A stretch of 16,939 bases of DNA. It comes from Actinomycetota bacterium (GTDB lineage: Bacteria; Actinomycetota; UBA4738; HRBIN12). Shown piece by piece: positions 8,811-16,039 of the stretch (positions are counted from its first letter, which is position 1; every line of letters begins with the position of its first letter). The notes below the pieces were generated by a model. The model was not told the DNA's origin. It searched no databases and was given only the letters and a program-made list of their open reading frames with translations. The stretch covers positions 1 through 16,939 of the forward strand of contig VAYF01000126.1 of assembly GCA_005883885.1 (NCBI GenBank), given 5' to 3'. The position numbers and the translations under genes are program-made.

Positions 8811-9574
8811 TCAGATCGCGGGGTGCCATGCAGCCGGCCCGCCGGGCTCCGGGGAGACGTGGCCGAAGGCCCGTCGTCCGACCCGGCCCACCAGTCGGGG
8901 TGCGCGAGCTGCATCGGGTGGTTCCACGTGTCGGCCGACAACAGGGCGCGCGAGCCGCCGCTCGCGATCCGAAGGACCTGGTGCCCGGGCGTGTGACCGG
9001 GCGCGTGGTGGAGCTCGATCAGCTCGCTGATGCGATGGTCCCCATCCACCAGCTCCAGGGCGCCGGCCCGCTCGAGGGGAGCCACCAAGCGCTCGAACGA
9101 GCTCGGCTCGTCCCCTTCCGCCGAACGACGCATCCAGACATGATCAGCGCGTTGGAGCAGGTGGCGCGCCCGAGGGAACGCCGGCGCCCCATTGCGGTCG
9201 AGGATGCCGCCGATGTGGTCGTCGTGCGCGTGGCTGAGCGCGACCACGTCGATCGCGTCCGGTTCCACGCCCATCTCCGCCAGCGCGGTCGGTGCGGCGC
9301 CCGGCTCGGGGCACCAATCCATCGCCGGCGACGTCTCCGGTCCGACCCCGGTGTCGAGGAGCAGGAGACCGCCGGGATGACGGATCAGCCAGACGCGCAC
9401 GCGGAGCCGCCAGGCGTCGCCATCTCCGTAGACGTTCGGGTATCGGTCTTTCCCGGCGAGGATCGCGTTGGCAGGTGCACCTGGGAACGCGTCCGCGATC
9501 GGCTCGTCGTTCACGTCGACATCGAGCAGAGAGACGATCTCGACGTCGCCGACGGCGATGTTTTCGTGCGGCAC
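8811..9574 (-). pseudogene. Metallo-beta-lactamase-fold hydrolase, broken near its C-terminus
   Basis: The gene starts with GTG at 9574. An intact MBL core follows: H115-A-H117-D-D119-H120 (SHAHDDHIGG), H194 (APGHTPGH) and D215 (LLSADTWNHP), which are metal ligands of the quorum-lactonase/MBL-fold hydrolase type. After AHPDWWAGSDD (about residue 234, position 8873) the frame becomes non-homologous and stays open far into the antisense strand of the glutamate dehydrogenase gene. The next frame, from 8870, reads AFGHVSPEPGGPAAWHPAI and then TGA (8813-8811), which looks like the normal tail of such proteins. About 25-30 residues that usually lie between these pieces, and carry the last metal His, are absent. 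This suggests an internal deletion that also shifts the frame. An ancient pseudogene, a recent mutation or an assembly error are all possible. Substrate unknown. It is convergent with the dehydrogenase gene and divergent from the lipoprotein gene. Confidence 0.65.
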
Positions 9575-9581
9575 GGGCCCG

Positions 9582-9587
9582 AACCTA
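9582..9587 (-). promoter_or_regulatory. Candidate -10 element for leaderless transcription of the MBL gene
   Basis: On the minus strand TAGGTT (TANNNT pattern) ends exactly 7 nt before the GTG at 9574, with TGA just upstream. This spacing would place the transcript start at or next to the start codon. Leaderless transcripts with this layout are common in Actinobacteria and Deinococcus. No good -35 is visible. It supports the GTG at 9574 over the upstream ATG at 9655, which would overlap the divergent lipoprotein gene. Confidence 0.4.
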
Positions 9588-9596
9588 TCACCCGTG

Positions 9597-9602
9597 TACG
9601 CT
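9597..9602 (+). promoter_or_regulatory. Candidate -10 element for the lipoprotein gene
   Basis: TACGCT fits a TANNNT -10 and would give a leader of about 35-40 nt before the ATG at 9646. It is the same hexamer proposed before the receiver-like gene. No recognisable -35. The region between 9575 and 9645 also holds the oppositely directed MBL promoter. Confidence 0.3.
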
Positions 9603-9645
9603 CGGAGCGGCTCGGCGTCGGAGGGGATGCTTCCCGGGAGGAACC

Positions 9646-10422
9646 ATGACGGCAACGCTCCGTGGCACCGCGCGCGTGATCGCAGCGTGCACGCTCGCGA
9701 CGCTGATGACGGGCTGCGTCAAGGTCGACCTGAACATGCAGCTGCACGGCGACAACACGGTCAGCGGGACGATGGTCTTCGCGGTCAGTCGGGACCTCCT
9801 CGCCCTCACGGGCTCGTCCGCCGACGACCTGCTGGGGCAGATCACCGCGAGCGCCGGTCCGCTTCCCGCCGGGGTGGGGTTCCAACAGTCCGCCTACGCG
9901 GACGACCGGTTCGAGGGCAAGACGTATGCCTTCGAGGACGTTCCGATCGATGTGTTCACCCGAGGCACCACCGCCGGAGGGTCGATCGCGATCCAGCGGG
10001 TGGGCGACACGTTCCAGGTCAACGGGGAGATCGATCTGACCCCCGCCTCGACCGGGCCGCTCCAACCGGGCGCAACCCAGCTCGCCAAGGACATGGACCT
10101 CCGGATCGCCATCACGTTCCCGGGTCCCGTGTCCCAGCAGTCCGGCGGCACGATCAGCGGCACGACCGTCACATGGACGCCCGCGTTCGGCCAGAAGACC
10201 GAGATCCGGGCGACCGGGAGCGCGATCGGGAGCGGCGGCCATGACGCGCTGCTGTGGGTCCTGATCGGGCTGGCGATCCTCCTCGTGGTCCTGGTGGTGC
10301 TGATCCTCATCCGCAGCAGGCGGAACCGGAGCGTCCCCGGAGCGGGTCAGGCCGCGGCCTCCGCGACGCCGACGCCTCCCGCTCCGACCGATCCACCGAT
10401 GCAGCCACCGGCATCGGGCTGA
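9646..10422 (+). CDS. LppM-like lipoprotein with a C-terminal transmembrane anchor (258 aa)
   Basis: This is a secreted lipoprotein of the LppM/DUF3153 type, known from actinobacteria. The N-terminus MTATLRGTARVIAAC... is a short hydrophobic signal peptide ending TLMTGC, so C24 is the likely lipidated cysteine. The adjoining CVKVDLNMQLHGDNTVSGTMVFAV matches the start of the LppM domain, which spans roughly residues 24-190. A strongly hydrophobic helix at about 201-222 (LLWVLIGLAILLVVLVVLIL) is followed by RSRRNR and a Pro/Ala-rich tail, a stop-transfer arrangement. The domain would therefore face the cell exterior, anchored at both ends. The ATG at 9646 has GGAGG 4 nt upstream (9637-9641). 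The open frame extends further 5', but without homology. The gene ends 10 nt from the convergent FAD oxidoreductase gene. Its molecular role is not known; in mycobacteria LppM affects host interaction, which need not apply here. Confidence 0.88.
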   Translation: MTATLRGTARVIAACTLATLMTGCVKVDLNMQLHGDNTVSGTMVFAVSRDLLALTGSSADDLLGQITASAGPLPAGVGFQQSAYADDRFEGKTYAFEDVPIDVFTRGTTAGGSIAIQRVGDTFQVNGEIDLTPASTGPLQPGATQLAKDMDLRIAITFPGPVSQQSGGTISGTTVTWTPAFGQKTEIRATGSAIGSGGHDALLWVLIGLAILLVVLVVLILIRSRRNRSVPGAGQAAASATPTPPAPTDPPMQPPASG

Positions 10423-10432
10423 GGGGTCGCCG

Positions 10433-11575
10433 TCACAGCACGGCGGATTCGATCACCAGATCGCCCTCGACGAACCGCGATGGCCGGAGCGGGCGCAGAT
10501 CGAACGTCTCGCTTCGCCCGCGGGCGACGAGCTCGGTGATCGCCCGCCCGGCGGCCGGGGCGTGCATCAGCCCGTGCCCACCGAACCCGACGCAGTGGAG
10601 GAAGCCCGGGACACCCGGATCCTCACCGACGATCGCGTGGTGGTCAGGCGTCTCCGGATACAGTCCCGCCCAACACTGCGATGGATCGATCGGCAGATCG
10701 AGGATCGACGGGAACCGGTTGGGGAGCCTGGCGGCCAGCGCGGGCAGGAAGGCCGGGTCGACCGACGTGTCCCACCCGGGCGGATCGTCGGGGTCGGCGT
10801 ACGCGATGACCCATCCGCCGGCGGGCTCACGTCGCACGAGGACGCCGGTGTCCACGTCCACCGTCATCGGCGTGAGCCCGCCGGCGCCGTCGGGGTCCAT
10901 CACGTGGGCGAGGTTGCGACGGACGGGCTCGACCGGGACGTCGCCGCCCACGAGTCGCGCCACCGCACGCGCCGCGGTTCCGGCAGCGTTCACGACGGCG
11001 TCGGCGCGCAGATCGCGCTGGGCATGCCGGATCACGAAGCCGCGTTCGATGGCGCCCACGGCGGCGCGCAGGAGGATCGTGGCACCCTCCGCGCGGGCAT
11101 CGGCGACGAGCGCCGCGACCAGCCCCGCCGGATCGAGGAAGCCGTCGCGAGCGTGGAACGTCCCGCCGCGGATCCCCTCCGTCCTGACGAACGGAACCAT
11201 CGAGGCGATCTCGTCCGGCTCGAGCCACCGGGTCTCGACGCCGAGGCGGCGCTGGAGCTCGGCGGCATCGCGCAACCTTCGCTCGCTCGCCTCTGCCCCG
11301 GCCAGCATCAGGTAGCCCGTCTGATGGAGGCCAAGCCCTCCGACGGTCCGTTCGAGCGTCTCCAACTCCGCGATCGAGAATCGCGAGAAGGCGATGTTGA
11401 TCTCGGTCGTGAACTGCGCCCGGATGCCGCCGTTGGCGAGGGCCGAGGAGCCTCTGCCGATGGTCGGCGCCGCCTCGAGCACGGTCACGTCGAACCCGGC
11501 TCGGGCCAGCTCGCGTGCGCACGACAGGCCGATCACGCCGGCGCCGATCACGGCAACGTGGGTCCGGCTCGCCAT
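10433..11575 (-). CDS. DAO-family FAD-dependent oxidoreductase (380 aa)
   Basis: This is a flavoenzyme of the D-amino-acid oxidase / sarcosine oxidase beta-like group, which oxidises secondary or primary amines of amino acids in the cytoplasm. The N-terminus VAVIGAGVIGLSCARELARAGFDVTVLE is a Rossmann FAD-binding motif (GxGxxG at 11-16, and a Glu for the ribose). SSALANGGIRAQF resembles the flavin-contacting loop of SoxB-type enzymes. The C-terminal FLHCVGFGGHGLMHAPAAGRAITELV is the typical second FAD-contact segment. Length fits the family (370-400 aa). The substrate (sarcosine, proline-like or other) cannot be told. The ATG at 11575 is preceded by a G-rich GTGGGCGG only. It lies 28 nt downstream of the STAND-ATPase gene on the same strand and may be the last gene of that operon. 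Confidence 0.93.
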   Translation of the reverse strand: MASRTHVAVIGAGVIGLSCARELARAGFDVTVLEAAPTIGRGSSALANGGIRAQFTTEINIAFSRFSIAELETLERTVGGLGLHQTGYLMLAGAEASERRLRDAAELQRRLGVETRWLEPDEIASMVPFVRTEGIRGGTFHARDGFLDPAGLVAALVADARAEGATILLRAAVGAIERGFVIRHAQRDLRADAVVNAAGTAARAVARLVGGDVPVEPVRRNLAHVMDPDGAGGLTPMTVDVDTGVLVRREPAGGWVIAYADPDDPPGWDTSVDPAFLPALAARLPNRFPSILDLPIDPSQCWAGLYPETPDHHAIVGEDPGVPGFLHCVGFGGHGLMHAPAAGRAITELVARGRSETFDLRPLRPSRFVEGDLVIESAVL

Positions 11576-11603
11576 CCGCCCACGCTACTCGAGCGAACCC
11601 GGG

Positions 11604-14234
11604 TCAGCGGCGGAAGCGCCCGCGCTTCTTCTTCTCGGCCTCGGAGCTGGCAGCGAACGCCTCGGCGATCGGCGGCGGGAGCGGCCGTTCCTCTTCGATG
11701 ATCTCGCGCTCGTCTCCGATGGGCTCCCGCTCCGACGCAGCCTCGGGTCCGGGCCCGGGCTCGTCATCCTCTTCGATGACGGGCTCGGTCACCGGCTCGT
11801 CCTCGGGAACGAGGTCCGCGTCGTCGTCCTTCTCGGGCGAGGGGGCGTCGCTCTCCGGCGACAGGTTCCGGAACACGGCGGCTGCTTGCGCCGACGCGCC
11901 GGTGCGATCGAGGAGCCGGAACGCGCGACGTTCGAACGGCTGAGCCTCGTTCGGCCGGCCGGACAAGCGGAGGACCTCGGCGAGATGCAGCAGGGCGTTG
12001 GCACGCAGATCCGACGAGTCCGTCTGCTCCGCGAGGGACACGGCCTGGCGGCCGAGCCGATCGGCGCGCTCGACGTCGCCGAGCCGCACGAGCGCTCGCG
12101 CCCGTGCCGTCCGCCAGCCGACCAGCGCCGTCGGATCGGTCGCCCACGTCTCCGCAACGTCGGCGAGGGCCATGGCTTCCTCGACCCGATCCTCGGTCGC
12201 GAGCACGAGGTTCGCCCACGAGGCGGCGATGCTCGCCCGAAGGCGGTCGTCCCGCGCGTGCGCGGCGGCGGCGAGGGCTCGCTGGATCGGTGGCTCGGCG
12301 GCGTGGAACTCGCCGGCGAGCCAGCCGATCACGCCGGCGCGATGCAGGGCGACGGCGAGGTCCGCGCCGGCCACCAGCCCCTCGGCCGTCGCGATCGCGT
12401 CCGCGATCAGTGCTCGCGCTTCGTCGAAGCGTCCTTGCCGTGCGAGGAGCACGGCGTGGACGCCCGCGAGATCCTGCTCGGTCAGGGGATGTCCCGCGGC
12501 GTCGGCTCGCAGCCGCTCGCACCGCGCGATCGCGCGCTCGACGGGCATCGGCCCGTCGAGGAGCGCCCGCCCGATCCCCCGCAGCGCGCGCGCCGCCTCG
12601 ATCGGGTGCCCCGAGGCGCGTGCCCGCTCGGCAGCTTCGCTCAGATCGTCCACGACCGCCGCGGCGTGACCGCGGGCGGCGTGGACCCGCCCGCGGAGGG
12701 CCGCGGCGCACGCCAGGCCCCATCCGTCCTCGAGCTCGGCGGATCGCTCGTACGCCTCATCGGCGACCGCCCGCGCGGCGTCCAACGTGGTCCGGTCGAT
12801 CGAGGCGCGGAGCGAGGCGCGGAGGATCCGTACACGGTGATCGATGCCATCGCCCGGGACGCCCACGGTCGCCGCCATCGCAGCGTTGATCGCGGCCTCG
12901 GCCTCGTGGAGGCGCCCGGTCTCGACCTCGTGTGCGGCCGCGCGGAGCAGGAGCTCGGCGCGGAGCGGGTCGCTCTTCTCGACGAGGACGGCCACCCGTC
13001 GTTCCAGGATCGCCGCGCCGGCGTCGTCGCCGACATCCGCCGCGTGCTCCGCGGCGATGCTGAGCAGGTCGATCGCGTCGACCCGATCGGGATCGTCCGC
13101 CGCCGCGTTCCCTCGGAGCAGGACGGCCGCGGCGAGGTGGGTTCCGGCGGCGCCGGCGTGCCGGCGCCGCCGGGGACCCGCCGCGTCCAGCTCGGTCCGG
13201 GCGGATCGGACGTGGGCATCGGCGGCCGTGGCCGGCGGGACGCCGGCCGCGGCCGCCTCCCGCACCAGCGGGTGGACGAACCTGAGGGTCGTGCCCTCGG
13301 CCACGAGGATGTGCTGCTCGGCGAGCTCGGCGAGATGCCGTTCGACGTCCGCCTGGGAGCCGCCGTCGCCGCCAGCGAGGAGCGCCGGTACCGGGACCGT
13401 CGTTCCGCCGAGCGCCGCCAGCGAAGCGGTCGCTCGAACGTCGGCGGGGAGGACTCGGATCCGGGCGTCGAGGACGTCCCGCGTGGAACCGGCCGGGGGC
13501 ACCGCGGTCGGGTTGGTCGTGAGGTTCCACCCGCCGGCGTCACGGGACAGCGCCGAGGTTCCGATCAGGAGGGCGAGACCGTGCTCGAGCGCGAGCGGGT
13601 TGGTCCCGAGCGCTCCGACGATCGCGCCAGCGACCCCCGGGCCGGCCGCGTCGAGGCGGGCATCGACCCATCGCTCGGCCGTCGCGGTGTCGAAGGGAGC
13701 CATCGGGATCGTGTCCGTGATGCCGGGGGTCTCGCCGGCGGCGGTGCAGACGATGAGCAGCGGCGTCGAGTCCAGTGCTCGCACGATGTCGCCGAGGAAG
13801 GAGGAGAACCCGAAGGAGACCCCGTCGACATCGTCGACCAGCAGGATCGCCGGTTCGGCGTACACCGCTTCGAAGAGCCTTCGCACCGCCCACCTGGTCT
13901 CGTCGACGACGGCCAGACCCCCGTCGATCGAGGCCAGGTGGGCGAGTCGCTCGACGAGACGGTCGCCGTCAGGCAGGTGCCCGACCAACCCCTCGAGGAC
14001 CGCACGAGCGGCCGCGGACGACTCATCGCCCGTGAGTCCCGCGACGCGCTCGATCAGCTCCTCGATCGGCCATCCATCGACCGCGCCGGCCGTCGGAGGC
14101 TCGCACGCGAGCCGCGTGATGCGGGCGTTCGGGAACGATGCCGCGAACTCGGTGAGGACCCTGGTCCTGCCGACCCCGATCTCGCCGATCAGTGGGGGCC
14201 TCCGCGGGCGCCGCCCGCAGGTCGCGAAGCGCAC
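11604..14234 (-). CDS. STAND-type ATPase/TPR protein, C-terminal part of a frameshifted gene
   Basis: This frame holds the ATPase and repeat region of a large regulatory protein whose N-terminus is in the next entry. Real coding in this frame begins at about 14198; the Arg-rich residues before that are out of frame. The P-loop reads GEIGVGRTR, so the invariant Walker A Lys is Arg (residue 23 of this ORF). Walker B is AILLVDDVDG (D134-D135). An arginine-finger/winged-helix region follows, then from about 360 to 790 a long series of Ala-rich paired helices typical of TPR-like repeats. The tail from about 795 is acidic and disordered, ending in basic KKKRGRFRR. The arrangement matches the predicted ATPases found fused to class III cyclase domains in actinobacteria, which serve as signal sensors or transcription regulators. 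No C-terminal DNA-binding domain is seen. ATP hydrolysis is doubtful given the Lys-to-Arg change. The GTG at 14234 is only the formal ORF start. Confidence 0.85.
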   Translation of the reverse strand: MRFATCGRRPRRPPLIGEIGVGRTRVLTEFAASFPNARITRLACEPPTAGAVDGWPIEELIERVAGLTGDESSAAARAVLEGLVGHLPDGDRLVERLAHLASIDGGLAVVDETRWAVRRLFEAVYAEPAILLVDDVDGVSFGFSSFLGDIVRALDSTPLLIVCTAAGETPGITDTIPMAPFDTATAERWVDARLDAAGPGVAGAIVGALGTNPLALEHGLALLIGTSALSRDAGGWNLTTNPTAVPPAGSTRDVLDARIRVLPADVRATASLAALGGTTVPVPALLAGGDGGSQADVERHLAELAEQHILVAEGTTLRFVHPLVREAAAAGVPPATAADAHVRSARTELDAAGPRRRRHAGAAGTHLAAAVLLRGNAAADDPDRVDAIDLLSIAAEHAADVGDDAGAAILERRVAVLVEKSDPLRAELLLRAAAHEVETGRLHEAEAAINAAMAATVGVPGDGIDHRVRILRASLRASIDRTTLDAARAVADEAYERSAELEDGWGLACAAALRGRVHAARGHAAAVVDDLSEAAERARASGHPIEAARALRGIGRALLDGPMPVERAIARCERLRADAAGHPLTEQDLAGVHAVLLARQGRFDEARALIADAIATAEGLVAGADLAVALHRAGVIGWLAGEFHAAEPPIQRALAAAAHARDDRLRASIAASWANLVLATEDRVEEAMALADVAETWATDPTALVGWRTARARALVRLGDVERADRLGRQAVSLAEQTDSSDLRANALLHLAEVLRLSGRPNEAQPFERRAFRLLDRTGASAQAAAVFRNLSPESDAPSPEKDDDADLVPEDEPVTEPVIEEDDEPGPGPEAASEREPIGDEREIIEEERPLPPPIAEAFAASSEAEKKKRGRFRR

Positions 14235-14805
14235 GGAGCGACGGCGTTCCCGACCCGTCGTCGAGCGGCTCGATCACGGCCGCGCCCTCGGTGAGCGGGA
14301 GGATCTCCTCACCCGGCACGATCGTCCCCGGAGGTGCCAGGGCTTGCAGCTCGACGCTGCGCTCGATCAGGTACTGCCAGATCGCGTCCTGATCGGATCG
14401 TTCGGTGACCTCGGAGGCGTCGATCCCCAGGCGGACGTCGGGACAGGCCGACGCGGCGTCGAGGGCGGCGCGCGCCGCGACGGCGGCGGCGTCCTCTTTC
14501 GGGGGGAACAGCGCCACGAGGGTCGCCGGCGCCTGCGAAACGCCTTCGAACACGGCACCGAGCGACTCGAAGAGCCCACCCACCTCGTGCAACACGTCGT
14601 ACGCGCTCCGGCCCTCGATCGCGGCGGCGACCGCGGCGAAGACGGGCGGTCCGGCGATCCGCTGATGCACGAGCGCGGTGCCGCAGAACGCGCAGAAGGC
14701 CGCCTCGGGCTGGGAATGCCGCCCGCACGCGGGGCAGGCAGGGGACCTCGTCGCGGGCTCGTCGATCCGGTCGCCGGCGTACGGGATCCCGAGGTCGCTA
14801 CTCAT
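14023..14805 (-). CDS. Zn-ribbon and degenerate adenylate-cyclase-like domain, N-terminal part of the frameshifted STAND gene
   Basis: Residues 24-42 are a zinc ribbon (CPAC ... CAFCG; C24, C27, C38, C41). Residues of about 50-195 align in pattern with class III nucleotide cyclase domains of the cyclase-ATPase family: VALFPPKEDAAAVAARAALDA corresponds to the usual MAVFG...EDDAxRAVRAAL, VRLGIDASEV to the IGVNTGEV strand, and PPGTIVPGEEI to the PGEILVSEET strand. The metal-binding Asp motifs (FADIVGST and the GD before MAVFG) are missing, so it should be catalytically dead. After SLRALRDLRAAPAEAP the homologous sequence continues as LIGEIGVGRTR in another frame, so residues after about 204 of this ORF are out of frame. 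The joined protein would be about 1,066 aa. The ATG at 14805 overlaps the pilT stop by 8 nt, so translation is probably coupled to pilT. Confidence 0.85.
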   Translation of the reverse strand: MSSDLGIPYAGDRIDEPATRSPACPACGRHSQPEAAFCAFCGTALVHQRIAGPPVFAAVAAAIEGRSAYDVLHEVGGLFESLGAVFEGVSQAPATLVALFPPKEDAAAVAARAALDAASACPDVRLGIDASEVTERSDQDAIWQYLIERSVELQALAPPGTIVPGEEILPLTEGAAVIEPLDDGSGTPSLRALRDLRAAPAEAPTDRRDRGRQDQGPHRVRGIVPERPHHAARVRASDGRRGRWMADRGADRARRGTHGR

Positions 14806-15916
14806 CCGTGACGGCTCCCTGGACCACCAGCTCGTCGGGCACCGGGGTGGGCTCGATCGCGGCGCCGAGCGCCAGCGCGAAGTCGTGGGGATTGGTGGCG
14901 ACGACGCGCGCGTCCTGCTCGGAGACGACCCCGCTTCGCACGAGCTCGAGCAAGGACTGGTCGAACGTCTGCATGCCGTCGTAGCCGCTCTCCGCGATCA
15001 CATCGGGCAACCCGGCCGTCTGTTCGGCGTCGAGGATGCGCTCGTAGACGCGGCCGGTGTTGAGGAGCACCTCGACCGCGGGCACCCGGCCGAGCCCATC
15101 CGCGCGCTCCAGGAGTCGCTGCGAAACGACGCCGCGCAGCGCGCCGGCGAGGGACACCCGGGCCTGACCTTGCTGTTGTGGCGGGAAGAGCTCGACGACG
15201 CGGGAGATCGTCTCCGTGGCGTCGATCGTGTGGAGCGTCGACAGGACGAGGTGGCCGGTCTGCGCGGCTTGGATCGCGGCGAGCGCGGCCTCGTGGTCGC
15301 GGATCTCGCCCAGGAAGACCACGTCCGGATCCTGCCGGAGCGCCTGCCGCAGCGCCGACCCGTAGGAGGCGGTGTCCCGCCCGACCTCCCGCTGCCGGAT
15401 CACGGACATGTTGTCGGTGTGTACGACCTCGATGGGATCCTCGATCGTGATGATGTGCGCGCGGCGCGTTCGGTTGATGAAGCCGATCAGCGCCGCGATC
15501 GTGGTGGTCTTGCCCGCACCCGTCGGGCCGGTGACCAGCACGAGCCCCCGCTTCGTCTCGGCGAGCGTGCGGATCGTCTCCGGGAGGTGGAGCTCTTCGA
15601 ACGTGAGGTCCTCGGGGCTCACCCAGCGGATCGCCAGCCCTACCGTGTCGGACTCACGGAGCACGTTGACGCGGAACCGGCCGACCCCTTCGAGGGTGTA
15701 GGCGAAGTCCGCCTCCTTCGTCCGCGCGAACTCGTCGGCCTTGTGCGACGGCATCAGGGCGTCGGCCGCCGCGCGTGTCTCGGCCGCCGTGAGCGAGGGG
15801 AACGGAGCCGGAAGCAACTCGCCGTCCACCCTGACGAACGGGACGTTCCCCGCCTTCAGGTGGACGTCGCTCGCCCGCCGCTCCACCGCGTAGCGAAGCA
15901 GTTCTGCTGGGTCCAT
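14798..15916 (-). CDS. pilT: PilT-type retraction ATPase of type IV pili (372 aa)
   Basis: This hexameric cytoplasmic motor depolymerises type IV pili. All ATPase boxes are present: N-terminal ASDVHLKAG, Walker A GPTGAGKTTT (K136), the Asp box region IITIEDPIEVVH, Walker B DPDVVFLGEIRD (E204) and the His box LSTLHTIDA. The C-terminal QTFDQSLLELVRSGVVS is the usual PilT region near the AIRNLIRE motif, which is itself not conserved here. Length is typical (340-380 aa). The tail from about 345 is acidic and lineage-specific. The ATG at 15916 has GGAAGG about 8 nt upstream, and that site is inside a hairpin described separately. The gene overlaps the Zn-ribbon/STAND gene by 8 nt. No pilB, pilC or pilin is in the window, so the pilus context cannot be confirmed; some pilT homologues act in DNA uptake or twitching. 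Confidence 0.97.
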   Translation of the reverse strand: MDPAELLRYAVERRASDVHLKAGNVPFVRVDGELLPAPFPSLTAAETRAAADALMPSHKADEFARTKEADFAYTLEGVGRFRVNVLRESDTVGLAIRWVSPEDLTFEELHLPETIRTLAETKRGLVLVTGPTGAGKTTTIAALIGFINRTRRAHIITIEDPIEVVHTDNMSVIRQREVGRDTASYGSALRQALRQDPDVVFLGEIRDHEAALAAIQAAQTGHLVLSTLHTIDATETISRVVELFPPQQQGQARVSLAGALRGVVSQRLLERADGLGRVPAVEVLLNTGRVYERILDAEQTAGLPDVIAESGYDGMQTFDQSLLELVRSGVVSEQDARVVATNPHDFALALGAAIEPTPVPDELVVQGAVTDE

Positions 15917-15923
15917 CGACCAG

Positions 15924-15957
15924 GCCTTCCCGGGAGATCCTTCCCGAAAGGCTTCGG
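15924..15957 (-). promoter_or_regulatory. Candidate ribosome-binding-site hairpin with an alternative fold before pilT
   Basis: On the transcript the arm GCCUUUCGGGA (15952-15942) pairs with UCCCGGGAAGGC (15935-15924) over a 6-nt loop. This gives 11 base pairs with one bulged G, and the 3' arm contains the pilT Shine-Dalgarno GGAAGG. A second hairpin, CCGAA (15957-15953) / UUCGG (15948-15944), uses part of the same 5' arm, so the two cannot form together. This is the layout expected for translational control. No ligand or protein is identified. Confidence 0.45.
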
Positions 15958-15963
15958 CTGCAG

Positions 15964-16001
15964 GGCGGACCGCTTGAGCCTTGCGGCCGACGGCGCCCGC
16001 C
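15964..16001 (-). promoter_or_regulatory. Nested stem upstream of the pilT hairpin
   Basis: The transcript segment GGCGG (16001-15997) can pair with CCGCC (15968-15964). An inner stem, CCGC (15986-15983) / GCGG (15973-15970), encloses the loop AAGGCUCAA. Together with the hairpin next to pilT it fills most of the 123-nt gap between the DinB-like gene and pilT. The segment does not match the c-di-GMP-I consensus that I know. Structure in GC-rich sequence arises easily, so the support is weak. Confidence 0.3.
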
Positions 16002-16039
16002 GATCCGCATGGAAGCGTTGCGCGGCAAGCCGTGCGCGC

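Noticed and set aside
7841..9655. Single 604-residue protein covering the MBL gene and the antisense of the dehydrogenase 3' end
   Set aside because: Homology stops at about 8873. The remainder is low-complexity antisense sequence, and the upstream ATG overlaps the divergent lipoprotein gene.
11394..14294. 966-residue open frame on the plus strand opposite the STAND gene
   Set aside because: Antisense by-product of GC-rich coding, with no homology features. The minus-strand frame has zinc ribbon, Walker B and TPR signatures.
15917..16039. c-di-GMP-I riboswitch before pilT
   Set aside because: GCAAGGCU only loosely resembles the GCAAAGCC core, and the rest of the consensus (CACGCA...GGGCAAACC) is absent. 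Retained only as an unclassified structured leader.
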